64,000 nucleotides of DNA, taken from assembly GCA_036873755.1 (NCBI GenBank), contig JAVTVY010019585.1, positions 1-64,000 on the forward strand. The letters are read 5' to 3'. The first letter of the stretch is position 1, and each line of letters starts with the position of its first letter. Of the stretch, positions 46,433-57,340 are shown piece by piece. The notes below the pieces were generated by a model that worked only from the letters and a program-made list of their open reading frames with translations, was not told the origin of the DNA and made no database searches. The DNA is from Hanleya hanleyi (taxonomy: Eukaryota > Mollusca > Polyplacophora > Lepidopleurida > Hanleyidae). A program made the position numbers and the translations under genes.

Positions 46433-47352
46433 TCATCCGATGGGGGTGGTGGTCAGTTTAACCACGAAGAACGTAACATTGGTTACCCTCTCCACTATCC
46501 ACTTGGTGTTGGGGCGTTGTTGTTGGGCCCATTCCAAGGGATCCACGGTGGCCAGGTTCTCCAGCATCGTCTCTAGCGACGCCCGGTTAATGATGGTAAA
46601 CGGTTGGTCAAATACCCGGATGTTACTGCTCGGGTAAAAGTATCGGACTTGATCTGTCTCCTTATGCTGCAGCACATAGCCAAACGCCAGATTTAATTTG
46701 AAGGACGTTGCTTGGTCATTGAAGATGGCTTCCACGTAGCTGCGTAGACGGGCGAGGTCGGTCAGTCGAAAATTGTAGATATCTTGAATAGGGCGATGAC
46801 GGTGGATCACAGTGCCGTATCATGGTCCAATGGCGCCGATAGATGGCACTCACTGGATGGTCGTCCTGTAGCAGATCGCTAGGGGCATCCACTGCATCTT
46901 CCGAAAAATGTTCGATGTCGTCAGGCGTATGGCTCGAAACCGTAACGCTGGGGTCCGGCTGGATATCCAGGCCCTCCTGGACTGTAGGTATAGGCGGGCT
47001 CTTCGTCATCGCATCACCAGTTCGTCTCCCCGGGTTCATCTTCACTGGGTCTGACCTTCCGCGGCTCCTCTTTAGTAGAATGTTGTCGCACGAATCGTGG
47101 AGAAGGGGCATGAATCAAACGTTGGTGCTGTCTTAACCGACTGGGGCGTTTGAAGAGTCGACCACAATCGTTACATTGTACCGTCACACCCTCGTGGAGT
47201 GCCTTCTCATGGCGCAGTAAATTATCCTCCCGATTGAATGATCGTGCACAGATTATACAAGTATACCATGCATCGTTGTGGGTGGAGGCCTCGTGACGTC
47301 GTAAACTATCTAGACGAGCAAACTGCTTCTGGCAAGTTGTGCAAGTGAACAT
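46433..47352 (-). pseudogene. E2 left-arm gene 2 (three C2H2 fingers plus domain), frameshifted
   Basis: Starts MFTCTTCQKQF at 47352; fingers at residues 4-25, 32-53 and 60-81 are intact. A 5-bp deletion relative to the E1 gene ends the frame at GETNW (47014). The next frame carries TGDAMTKSPPIPTVQ to YRRHWTMIRHC (to about 46810), where one extra base (CACAGTGCC instead of AACAGTGCC context) causes a second break; the last frame reads RPIQDIYNFRL to FFVVKLTTTPIG, ending at 46433. The C-terminal domain is thus complete in pieces. The 5-bp deletion is shared with the right arm, the extra base is not. Confidence 0.85.
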
Positions 47353-47397
47353 CTTGGTGGTTGACAGAGAGTCGGATGAAACGACCAGGCCGCTCCC

Positions 47398-47448
47398 CTT
47401 TTATAGTACGCTAGCTGGTGATCTATTTTTAGCACACTCTACCCCAAG
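47398..47448 (-). promoter_or_regulatory. Promoter of left gene 2
   Basis: TATAAAAG on the minus strand (47398-47405) lies about 48 bp before the ATG. Upstream lies CTATTTTTAG (MEF2-type CTAAAAATAG on the minus strand) in the block AGCTGGTGATCTATTTTTAGC shared by all four E2 promoters. Confidence 0.7.
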
Positions 47449-47494
47449 TCGAGGACCAGACATATAGAGTATGTATTACATGCTATGGTATTCA

Positions 47495-50417
47495 TCAGTG
47501 CAAGGGTGGCACATTCACCCGATGGGGGTGGTCGGTCAGCTTGGTAACGAAAAACGTGACATTGGTCACCCTCTCTACGACCCATTGTGTGTTGGGGCGT
47601 TGTTGTTGGGCCCATTCCAAGGGATCCACGGTGTCCAGTTCTCCAGCATTGCCTCTAGCGACGCCCGGTTAATGATGGTAAACGGTTCGTCAAATACCCG
47701 GATGTTACTGCTCGGGTAAAAATATCGGGCTGCTTGGTCTGTGTCCTTATGCTGCAGCACATAAGGGATCTTTTCCATTAATCGTTTTTTCTTCAGTCGC
47801 GATTTTTCTTCAATTTTCTCGATTGAAAAACGATCAATCGCGAATCAGTCGCGAGGATATCGAGAAAAAAAATGAGAAAAAACGATTGAACCTTTTCTGG
47901 AAAAAACCATTCTCTCGCGATATCGTTTTTGAATCGTTTACCCATGCGCGATCCGTTCTTGATCGCGAATCTTCAATCGCGAGAGAATCGTTTTTTTCAA
48001 GGCGCGAGAGAATCGTGAGGCGGAGTGATATTTGACACATAGGCCGTGTTGCCGTCGTACGCCGCTCTATCCGCGAACTGGGAACTACATGTAATGTTGA
48101 TTGCGGATTTGTCGATGGAAAAACCTATATTACTATACTATACTGTATAAATGCGTAAGATAACCGAATAATATATATGATTCACGATCTATAGTCCCCT
48201 ACAAGCCGAAGTAGGGCGTATGCTGGAAATATCTTTTCATATTCCTGTACCATGCTTCCTGTGACGTTCGCGCTCAGATTTACCCTGGCGAAGCGTAAAT
48301 GACAAAATTACATGTTTATTCAATAATCGTGTGAGTCGACAATGTATTAATGATACAGGATGATAGTCACAATATCTTGTTTTGTAAATACCGGGTACAG
48401 GTCATAAGTGGATTTGAGTTCGTTGATTGCATTATCAGAATGATTACGGCACAGGCTTGATAGAGGTGTGAATGGGCGCATGGCGATAACCCAGAACAGA
48501 TTAGCCCTCCAGCCGAGAATTTCTAGGTTAATTAAGGTGAAAAATAGTGTAATTAAATATGTATATTTTGTTATAGTAAAACATACATTAGGAAAGGGTA
48601 TCCATTCATGTTTTGGTACAGTTTTTAAACTATTGAGATGTGAATAAGTTCAAAAAATCACCATCAAGTTAATTTTATTTATTATAAGAATATTCGCGGC
48701 AGTGATTTCATATTTATATCAAATACATATCTTTTTGATTGAATCGCATATAACGGTTGGATTCGCATATGTACAATACTTTTTATTTTAATTTTATATT
48801 TTGATAAATGAACTATGAATGATTCCAAAGGAAAGCTCAAGCCAAAAACCAACTGAATATTATATAATTTCATCTCGTACTGGATTAACCAGTTGTGAAA
48901 TTTTTTACAAATAGCCCGCGCTATATATTAATAATTAAGTGCTTGCGAAGACTCAAAAGCCCCGTATGACAATGTTATATTCAATACAGTGCCATCTATC
49001 TACACAAGGAAAATGGTGATCGTAGGACAAAAAACCACGCGTACAGCGAAAATCTGATGAATCAACTCAAAATTTCAGCCCGCACAGATGCCAAAAACGT
49101 TCACGAAAAATACTACACAAGAAATCTGGAATAATACCAGCTTTAAAACACAGAAATACCCAAAATAATAGACGAAATTGCAAGTGCAAATGACCCAATC
49201 TGACCATATCCGGGCCTGTGTCCCGTACAAAATATATGTAAATATGAAGTTATAATTATATGCATAACCATTATTCCTATGTATATATAAATATAGATAT
49301 TTTTTTTCAATTTCTTTCAATATCCCCATCGTATCTATATAACCGCCAACTGTACAGAAACACGTTATAGTTTTACACTAGGCAAAGAATGGAAAAGGAA
49401 GAAGAAAAAATGATCGAACTTTATATAGTCTGACTGAAGTGTTAGAAGCTCGAACGTGTATGCGGGTCAGTCAGGCTGAACCAATGGCGTACTACTTTCG
49501 GCTATAATCCTCAAACGTTTTTTTTCAATCGTTTATATTTTCTCGATTAAAAAGCCATTGAATCGCGATATCGCTTTTTATTCGCGAGAATTTTCTCGAT
49601 TGAAAAACGATTGCCAACAGAAAAAAAAACCATTCGAACAGCGATCGCGAATGAATCGTTTATTTTGAAGAAAAAAACCATTCCCTCGCGCCTTGGAAAA
49701 TCGCGACTTCGAGAAAATTTGACGAAATAAACGATTCATTCGCGAACGATAATTGGAAACGGTGCCTAACCAAACGCCAGATTCAACTTGAAGGCCGTAG
49801 TTTGATCGTTGAAGATGGCTTTCACGTAGCTGCGTAGGCGGGTGAGGTTGGTCAGTCGGAAATTGTAGATATCTTGAATGGGGCGATGACGATAGAAACA
49901 GTGCCGGATCATGTGCCAATGGCGCCGATAGATGTCACTCACTGGATGGTGTTCGTGTAACAGATCGCTAGGAACATGTATGGGTTCGTCCACGAAGTGT
50001 ACTTTGCTCTCCTCGTCGAGCAAAATCTGGTCCAATGTCTTGTCGTCGGAATTTGACCGTTGAATTAGGGCGACATCATCATCTTCAACCCTCGTGCGAT
50101 GGGTGGGAGTTCCCGCTTTCTCGATACTGGTGCCTACGGACTCTTCTACCTGCAGACGTGACTGCAGAACAGGGTGTCGTGTGCGTTGGTGTCGCAGCAA
50201 CTGACTGGTCAGTTTGAAAATCCGACCACATTCTTCGCATGGACGCTTGGGTACTTCATGGCGTGCACGTGTGGCGCTGTAAATGATCTGGGCGCTGAAA
50301 CGACAGTGTACATATCGTACAGCTATGCCGGGCGGTTCCTTCGTGCTTGGTAGCCTCATGGCGGCGCAAGTCGTGCAGACGAGTGAATGCTTTCGAGCAC
50401 GTAGTACAAGTGAACAT
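47495..50417 (-). pseudogene. E2 left-arm gene 1, frameshifted and split by a MITE
   Basis: Starts MFTCTTC at 50417. Two bases are missing from a CACACA run in the finger 2 to finger 3 junction (about 50265; right arm has CACACACGTG, left CACACGTG), so the remainder is in another frame (HEVPKRPCEECGRIFKL onward to FKLNLAFG at about 49770). The MITE at 47765-49766 then interrupts it, and the end resumes at 47764 with LQHKDTDQAARYFYPS; a further one-base loss near 47640 shifts the last part. The stop equivalent lies at 47495. The right arm carries the intact partner. Confidence 0.85.
47765..49766. mobile_element. Harbinger-like MITE (2,002 bp) inside E2
   Basis: Flanked by TAA on both sides (47762-47764 and 49767-49769); the right-arm copy of the gene has a single TAA at this place. 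The ends are inverted: GGGATCTTTTCCATTAATCG and, on the other strand, GGCACCGTTTCCAATTATCG. The outer 250 bp or so on each side is rich in TCGCGA, CGATTGAAAAACGAT and GATATCG palindromes and can fold on itself. The 1.5-kb interior is AT-rich without a gene. The 3-bp TWA-type duplication and GG ends fit PIF/Harbinger. Confidence 0.85.
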
Positions 50418-50462
50418 CTTGGTGGTTGACAGAGTGTCTGATGAAACGACCAGGCCGCTTCC

Positions 50463-50515
50463 CTTTTATAGCACGCTAGCTGGTGATCTATTTTTAGCAC
50501 ACCCAAACGACCCCC
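50463..50515 (-). promoter_or_regulatory. Promoter of left gene 1
   Basis: TATAAAAG on the minus strand at 50463-50470, and CTATTTTTAG (50489-50498) just upstream; identical in layout to 52646-52705. Confidence 0.7.
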
Positions 50516-50659
50516 CACAAACAGGTCAGTACCATCTCCTTTCCTTCAATTCACATCGAAAGTGACGTCATACCCCAACATGTCTAAACATGATCCGACA
50601 ACATGAAAAGGATGCAGGTCAAGTGCACTCAATGACCTGGTGTACAAACGACCTAATAT

Positions 50660-51262
50660 GACCACTCACTCACTCATGTGTGTGTGTGTGTCTGTTTACC
50701 TGTGTGTCTGCGTCTGTGTTTATGTGCCTGTGTGTGTGTGCATGCATGTGTGTGTGTGTTGGTATGTGTGTGTGTATGCATAGATGTGTGTTGTGTATGT
50801 GTGTGGGTGTGCGTGAATGCGCGTGTGTGTGTGCGTGTAGGTGTGTATACGCCTGTGTGCGTGTGTATGTGTGTGTAGGCGTGTGCTTGTGCGTGTATAT
50901 GCGTGAGTATGTGCTTGTATGCATCTGTGTGTGTGTGTTTGTGTAGGTGTGTGTGTGCTTGTCAGTGTGTTCACGCGTATATGTGTGCGTGTGTATGACT
51001 GTATGTGTGTATACGTCTCTGTGTATGTGTGTGTGTGTGTGTGTGTGTACGTGTGTGTGTATGCCTGCGTATGCGTGTGTGTATGCATGTGTATGTATAT
51101 CTCTGTGTGTGTGTGTGTGTGTGCGTGTGAGTGTGTACGCGTGTGTGTATGCGTGCGTGTGTATATGCGTCTGGGTATACGTGTGTGTGCGTGTGCGTGT
51201 GTGTATGCAAGTGTGTATGCATGTATGCCTCTGTGTGTGTGTAAGTGTGTGCTTGCGAATGT
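50660..51262. repeat. TG-rich array, left arm
   Basis: About 600 bp of TGTGTG interspersed with GTATG, GCGTG and TGCATG words. It mirrors the CA array at 51935-52465. Frames rich in Cys/Val or His/Thr on either strand are artefacts. Confidence 0.9.
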
Positions 51263-51264
51263 GT

Positions 51265-51566
51265 TTCTTAGATCGGAGCTCTTGGAGCTCAAAGCCTGTG
51301 GAGCTCAGAGCTCGGAAGTGACATTTGCATATGACCTCTGTGAGGTCACTTCCGCTTCCGTTCACGTGACCGGAACTGACCTTTGACCCCGGCGCGCAAA
51401 GGTTTCCACCGCACCGCGGTGGAAACCTTTACACCGCGCGCGCCGGGGTCAAAGGTCAGTTCCGGTCACGTGAACGGAAGCGGAAGTGACCTCACAGAGG
51501 TCGTATGCAAATGTCACTTCCGAGATCTGAGCTCCACAGGCTTTGAGCTCCAAGAGCTCCGATCCA
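51265..51566. promoter_or_regulatory. Axis of E2: mirrored regulatory module
   Basis: The axis hairpin is AAAGGTTTCCACCG (51398-51411) and CGGTGGAAACCTTT (51417-51430) with a 5-nt loop. On each side follow, in mirror order: GGGTCAAAGGTCA (DR1 nuclear receptor type; 51446-51458, inverted 51377-51389), TCACGTGA (51466-51473; 51362-51369), the everted half-site word TGACCTCACAGAGGTC, ATGCAAAT (51505-51512; ATTTGCAT 51323-51330), and GAGCTC words. The sites are perfect matches to vertebrate consensus; binding is not shown. The module could act as a two-way enhancer or a replication/cruciform site. Confidence 0.75.
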
Positions 51567-51589
51567 AGAGCTCTGCCACATGGGAGTTC

Positions 51590-51775
51590 CCACCACCACC
51601 ACCACCGGGCGTTGACGCCTTTCGCCCGGTGGTGGCGTTGGTGGCGTTGGTGGCGTTGCTGGTGGCGTTGGTGGCGTTGATGGTGGCGTTGGTGGCGTTG
51701 GTGGTGGTGTTGGTGGTGTGCGGTGGTGGTGTTGGTGGAGTCGGTGGTGGTGTGTGTGGTGGTGGTAGAGTCTTT
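51590..51775 (+). repeat. GGTGGCGTT minisatellite, right arm only
   Basis: Imperfect units of 9-12 bp built from GGTGGCGTT and GGTGGTGTT. Absent from the left arm, so it arose after palindrome formation or was lost on the left. It lies between two copies of the axis module. Confidence 0.85.
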
Positions 51776-51794
51776 GAACATTGTGTAAACCTTT

Positions 51795-51930
51795 GCGCGC
51801 CGGGGTCAAAGCTCAGTTCCGGTCACGTGAACGGAAGCGGAAGTGACCTCACAGAGGTCATATGCAAATGTCACTTCCGAGCTCTGAGCTCCACAGGCTT
51901 TGAGCTCCAAGAGCTCCGATCTAAGAAACA
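51795..51930 (+). repeat. Duplicate of the axis module
   Basis: Repeats the GGTCAAAG, TCACGTGA, TGACCTCACAGAGGTCA, ATGCAAAT, GAGCTC series of 51440-51566, but the DR1 site is damaged (GGTCAAAGCTCA). Ends at the CA array. Confidence 0.8.
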
Positions 51931-51934
51931 CACT

Positions 51935-52465
51935 CGCAAGCACACACTTACACACACAGAGGCATACATGCATACACACATGCATACACACACGCACACG
52001 CACACACACGTATACCCAGACGCATATACACACTCACAAGCACACACACACACACACACACAGAGACATACATACACATGCATACACACACGCATACGCA
52101 GGCATACACACACACACGTACACACACACATACACAGAGACGCATACACACATACAGTCATACACACGCACACATATACGCGTGAACACACTGACAAGCA
52201 CACACACACTTACACACACACACACACACAGATGCATACAAGCACATACTCACGCATATACACGCACAAGCACACGCCTACACACACATACACACGCACA
52301 CAGACGTATACACACCTACACGCACACACACGCGCATTCACGCACACCCACACACACACACACACCTATGCATACACACACACATACCTACACACACACA
52401 TGCATGCACACACACACGCACACACACAGATGCAGACAAACAGGTAAACAGACACACACACACAC
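51935..52465. repeat. CA-rich array, right arm
   Basis: Mirror of the TG array. Frames of 350 and 190 codons rich in His/Thr across it are artefacts of low complexity. Confidence 0.9.
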
Positions 52466-52645
52466 ATGAGTGAGTGAGTGGTCATATTAGGTCGTTTGTA
52501 CACCAGGTCATTGAGTGCACTTGACCTGCATCCTTTTCATGTTGTCGGATCATGTTTAGACATGTTGGGGTATGACGTCACTTTCGATGTGAATTGAAGG
52601 AAAGGAGATGGTACTGACCTGTTTGTGGGGGTTCGTTTGTGTGTG

Positions 52646-52705
52646 CTAAAAATAGATCACCAGCTAGCGTGCTATAAAAGGGAAGCGGCCTGGTCGTTTC
52701 ATCAG
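52646..52705 (+). promoter_or_regulatory. Promoter of right gene 1
   Basis: CTAAAAATAG (MEF2 type, 52646-52655), GATCACCAGCTAGCGT, TATAAAAG (52673-52680), and TTTCATCAG about 27-30 bp later as a likely start. The same order occurs at 53709-53766. Confidence 0.75.
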
Positions 52706-52725
52706 ACACTATGTCAACCACCAAG

Positions 52726-53646
52726 ATGTTCACTTGTACTACGTGCTCGAAAGCATTCACTCGTCTGCACGACTTGCGCCGCCATGAGGGTACCAAGCAC
52801 GAAGGAACCGCCCGGCATAGCTGTACGATATGTACACTGTCGTTTCAGCGCCCAGATCATTTACAGCGCCACACACGTGCACGCCATGAAGTACCCAAGC
52901 GTCCATGCGAAGAATGTGGTCGGATTTTCAAACTGACCAGTCAGTTGCTGCGACACCAACGCACACGACACCCTGTTCTGCAGTCACGTTTGCAGGTAGA
53001 AGAGTCCGTAGGCACCAGTATCGAGAAAGCGGGAACTCCCACCCATCGCACGAGGGTTGAAGATGATGATGTCGCCCTAATTCAACAGTCAAATTCCGAC
53101 GACAAGACATTGGGCCAGATTTTGCACGACGAGGAGAGCAAAGTACACTTCGTGGACGAACCCATACATGTTCCTAGCGATCTGTTACACGAACACCATC
53201 CAGTGAGTGACATCTATCGGCGCCATTGGCACATGATCCGGCACTGTTTCTACTTTCATCGCCCCATTCAAGATATCTACAATTTCCGACTGACCAACCT
53301 CACCCGCCTACGCAGCTACGTGAAAGCCATCTTCAACGATCAAACTACGGCCTTCAAGTTGAATCTGGCGTTTGGTTATATGCTGCAGCATAAGGACACA
53401 GACCAAGCAGCCCGATATTTTTACCCGAGCAGTAACATCCGGGTATTTGACGAACCGTTTACCATCATTAACCGGGCGTCGCTAGAGGCAATGCTGGAGA
53501 AACTGGACACCGTGGATCCCTTGGAATGGGCCCAACAACAACGCCCCAACACACAATGGGTCGTAGAGAGGGTGACCAATGTCACGTTTTTCGTTACCAA
53601 GCTGATCGACCACCCCCATCGGGTGAATGTGCCACCCTTGCACTGA
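52726..53646 (+). CDS. Element gene 1: three C2H2 fingers plus conserved C-terminal domain (intact)
   Basis: A 306-residue protein. I start at 52726 (MFTCTTCSKAF) because this ATG is present in all copies; an ATG at 52711 would add five residues but is CTG in the other three E2 promoters. Fingers CX2CX12HX4H lie at residues 4-25, 33-54 and 61-82. A Glu/Asp-rich linker with phosphorylatable Ser/Thr follows. From about residue 148 comes the conserved domain: HWHMIRHCFYFHRPI, DIYNFRL, LRSYVKAIFNDQ, FKLNLAFGYML, ARYFYPSSNIRVFD, WAQQQRPNTQW, VERVTNVTFFV. The extreme C-terminus (LIDHPHRVNVPPLH) differs from gene 2. This is the only open full gene in E2 and the best candidate for a working element protein, probably nuclear and binding element DNA. 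The domain could in principle be catalytic; no classical DDE or YR pattern is visible. Confidence 0.88.
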   Translation: MFTCTTCSKAFTRLHDLRRHEGTKHEGTARHSCTICTLSFQRPDHLQRHTRARHEVPKRPCEECGRIFKLTSQLLRHQRTRHPVLQSRLQVEESVGTSIEKAGTPTHRTRVEDDDVALIQQSNSDDKTLGQILHDEESKVHFVDEPIHVPSDLLHEHHPVSDIYRRHWHMIRHCFYFHRPIQDIYNFRLTNLTRLRSYVKAIFNDQTTAFKLNLAFGYMLQHKDTDQAARYFYPSSNIRVFDEPFTIINRASLEAMLEKLDTVDPLEWAQQQRPNTQWVVERVTNVTFFVTKLIDHPHRVNVPPLH

Positions 53647-53708
53647 TGAATACCATAGCATGTAATACATACTCTATATGTCTGGTCCTCGACTTGGGGT
53701 AGAGTGTG

Positions 53709-53770
53709 CTAAAAATAGATCACCAGCTAGCGTACTATAAAAGGGGAGCGGCCTGGTCGTTTCATCCGAC
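53709..53770 (+). promoter_or_regulatory. Promoter of right gene 2
   Basis: CTAAAAATAG (53709-53718), TATAAAAG (53736-53743), TTTCATCC start-like word, ATG at 53789. It begins only about 60 bp after the gene 1 stop; I see no AATAAA between the genes, so gene 1 RNA may run through gene 2. Confidence 0.7.
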
Positions 53771-53788
53771 TCTCTGTCAACCACCAAG

Positions 53789-54658
53789 ATGTTCACTTGC
53801 ACAACTTGCCAGAAGCAGTTTGCTCGTCTAGATAGTTTACGACGTCACGAGGCCTCCACCCACAACGATGCATGGTATACTTGTATAATCTGTGCACGAT
53901 CATTCAATCGGGAGGATAATTTACTGCGCCATGAGAAGGCACTCCACGAGGGTGTGACGGTACAATGTAACGATTGTGGTCGACTCTTCAAACGCCCCAG
54001 TCGGTTAAGACAGCACCAACGTTTGATTCATGCCCCTTCTCCACGATTCGTGCGACAACATTCTACTAAAGAGGAGCCGCGGAAGGTCAGACCCAGTGAA
54101 GATGAACCCGGGGAGACGAACTGGTGATGCGATGACGAAGAGCCCGCTACGGTTTCGAGTCATACGCCTGACGACATCGAACATTTTTCGGAAGATGCAG
54201 TGGATGCCCCTAGCGATCTGCTACAGGACGACCATCCAGTGAGTGACATCTATCGGCGCCATTGGACCATGATACGGCACTGTTTCCACCGTCATCGCCC
54301 TATTCAAGATATCTACAATTTTCGACTGACCGACCTCGCCCGTCTACGCAGCTACGTGGAAGCCATCTTCAATGACCAAGCAACGTCCTTCAAATTAAAT
54401 CTGGCGTTTGGTTATGTGCTGCAGCATAAGGAGACAGATCAAGTCCGATACTTTTACCCGAGCAGTAACATCCGAGTATTTGACCAACCGTTTACCATCA
54501 TTAACCGGGTGTCGCTAGAGACGATGCTGGAGAACCTGGCCACCGTGGATCCCTTGGTATGGGCCCAACAACAACGCCCCAACACCAAGTGGATAGTGGA
54601 GAGGGTAACCAATGTTACGTTCTTCGTGGTTAAACTGACCACCACCCCCATCGGATGA
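53789..54658 (+). pseudogene. E2 right-arm gene 2, frameshifted
   Basis: Fingers at residues 4-25, 32-53 and 60-81 are intact (frame to GETNW, stop at 54125). The 5-bp deletion relative to E1 is the same as on the left. About 50 bp are further missing just after AAGAGCCCG (about 54147) compared with the left arm. The domain is open from about 54200 to 54658 (VSDIYRRHWTMIRHCFHRHRPIQDIYNFRL to FFVVKLTTTPIG). A three-finger protein of 112 residues could still be made from the first part. Confidence 0.85.
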
Positions 54659-54956
54659 AAGTATTCACCCATGCACTGATAGATTCTCAGAATGCGCAAA
54701 CAACTATCTGAGGATGTGTTGCCTCAACCGTATCCTGGCCTGCCCGACGGTGATTAGAATAAACGGTTCAGAGCGAACATGGCCGAAGATGGAACTTTCT
54801 GAAATGGAGACTTCTGATTGGACAAGAATACATCTAACGGACAGGAACGAATATGAAACATGCAAATGGTGGCCTCTGATTGGACAAGAATCTTCTTGAA
54901 TTGTAAATATACCCAACGCGGCTCCCCCAGCGTGGGTATGATGTAACATTGGGGAG

Positions 54957-55050
54957 AATAAACTATATGAAAAAAAACTTCTTGTTGTTGTTGTTCTCTC
55001 ATGTGTCATCCTTGTTGTTGTTGCTGTTGTTGTTCTCTCTCCGGTCTATA
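54957..55050 (+). terminator. Polyadenylation signal and GTT repeats of right gene 2
   Basis: AATAAA at 54957-54962, then A-rich sequence and GTT blocks around CTCTCATGTGTCATCC, as after the E1 gene. Confidence 0.7.
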
Positions 55051-55199
55051 TCATAGTGTTATGTTAGAGTGTTAAAGCGTAACGACGGGCGTCGAGGGCG
55101 TCACTGCATTTCGAAGTATTAGTGACAATTCCATGGAATATCAGAGCTTCTGAGCTATTTCACCAGGGCGTTGAAGCATTAAGAATGGCTTTGGTGGGC

Positions 55200-55990
55200 G
55201 TTGCTACAAGATGACACCTCACACGACGCATTCGCGCCGCGGATGGTCTATCTCTACACCAAATAACATCCTTCACTGCTAAAAAATGCCCACTTTCGCT
55301 ACTACTCGTACTGATGACGTCACCAATGACGTCACAGATGCTGTGGATATCCCTCAACTCGGAATGTACACCCCGAGAGCTACAACATGACACCTCCCAG
55401 GACGCATTCGGACCAAGGATGGTTCCTCTCTACTCCGAATACCTTCCTTCACTGCCCCAAAATGTCCACTTTCGCTACTACTCCTACTGATGACGTCAGC
55501 AATGACGTCACAGATGCTTCGGACATGCCTCAACTCGGAATGTACACTTCGAGAGCTACAAAATGACACCTCACACGACGCATTCGGACTAAGGATAGTC
55601 CCTCTCTACACCAAACTCACCCCCACGCACCCACAAAATGTCCCCTTTCGCTACTACTCGTACTGATGACGTCACTGATGACGTCACAGATGACGCGGAC
55701 ATGCCTTAAATCGGAATGTACACCCCGAAAACTACAAGATGACACCTTCCAGGACGCATTCGAACCGTGAATAGCCCATCTCGACCCCAAATACCTTCAT
55801 GTACTGCCCGAAAATGGCCACTTTCGCTACTACTCGTACCGATGACGTCACTGATGACGTCACAGATGACGGAACATCCCTCAAATCGGAATGTACACCC
55901 CGAGAACTACAAGATGACACCTTCCAGGACGCATTCGAACCGTGAATAGCCCATCTCGACCCCAAATACCTTCCTTCACTGCCCCAAAAT
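55200..55990 (+). repeat. E2 right-arm TGACGTCA array
   Basis: Four units of about 175 bp, each with a pair of perfect TGACGTCA sites (near 55315, 55490, 55666, 55846), eight in all. Confidence 0.85.
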
Positions 55991-56014
55991 GGCCACTTTA
56001 CTTACTACAACCAA

Positions 56015-57340
56015 CTGCGCATGCGCAGATTAACGTGACTTGCATTCAAAAACACACCATTCTGACTACCCCACACAAGCTTCACATTGACACCTTCCAC
56101 GACCCATTCGAACCGTGAATAGTCCATCTCTACCCCAAACACACACCCACATACCCCCCAAAATGCCTGGTTTCTATACTACGTGCCAGACTGCGCATGC
56201 GCAGACTATTGAACACGGACGAACCATTATTCCAGTGGGATGCTCCTTCACGAGGGCTTCAAAATAAGACCTCACTCGACCCCATTGGACCATTAGGGAC
56301 TCACCTAGACTCCAACATGTCCACCCCGTATGGCCCTATACACCCATAGCCATGCAGTATAGGCCTATGGGCCTACCCAGGCCTTGGTGACTTTTTTCAA
56401 AAATTTCACCGATTCGCTCCGCAACACTTCCTATCATGTTCTAAATGACGAGACGAGTAAAACGAGACCCCACAACCCTACCGCAAATGTATAGAAGTAG
56501 GTTTCCCAGGGGGACAAACATTGATCCTATACCCTCAGTATGGGACTATATGGGGCTATATCGTACTTTTTCAAAAATTTCACCGATTCGCACGGGGACA
56601 CTTCCTATCATGTTCTAAATGACGAGACGAGTAAAACGAGACCCCACAACCCTACCGCAAATGTATAGAAGTACGTTTCCCAGGGGGACAAACATCGATC
56701 CTATACCCCAGTATGGGCCTATATGAGGCTATATCGTACTTTTTCAAAAATTTCACCGATTCGCTCCGGGACACTTCTTATCATGTTTGTCTTGACGAGA
56801 CTAAGAAAACGAGACCCCACAACCTATACCGCAAATGTGGAGAAGTAGGTTTCCCAGGGGGACAAACATTGATCCTATACCTCCCATACCCCATATAGGC
56901 ATTTTCCCGTAATTTAGAATAAAGTCCGTGTTCCGTATTTTTTCAGGAAAATTTTTACATACACCCACCCTGGAACTAGGGGGAGATAACTCTATTGACA
57001 GGCGAGCCCCGTTAAGCCCGGCGACCTATATACCCCCCATACCCCATATAAGTATTTTCCCGGATTTTTCGATAAAGTCCGAGTTCCGTTTTTTTTTTAG
57101 GAAAAATTTTACATGCACCCACCCCATTGCCTGAATGCTCCTTCACCTAGGCTTCACATTGATACCTCACTCGACCCCATTGGACCATTAGTAGCTCCCC
57201 TAGCTCCAAAACATCTATTTTCATAACCTTCGGCCACCGCGCATGCGCAGAATGCCGCTATTTCAATACCACACCCAGCCCATTAGATGCCCCTTCACCT
57301 AAGCTTCACTTTGATACCTCACTCGACCCAATCGGATCAT
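56015..57340 (+). repeat. E2 right-arm outer repeat blocks
   Basis: Same three repeat types and order as in E1, with GCGCATGCGCAG palindromes at about 56015, 56192 and 57239. Confidence 0.8.

Noticed and set aside
51383..52447. 354-codon frame with His/Thr-rich second half (and 190-231-codon partners on both strands)
   Set aside because: It runs through a GGTGGCGTT minisatellite and a CA array. Both strands and several frames are open, as expected for low-complexity sequence.
53789..54658. Intron between the two halves of right gene 2
   Set aside because: The break coincides with a 5-bp deletion relative to E1 and an additional deletion of about 50 bp relative to the left arm; no GT-AG borders fit.
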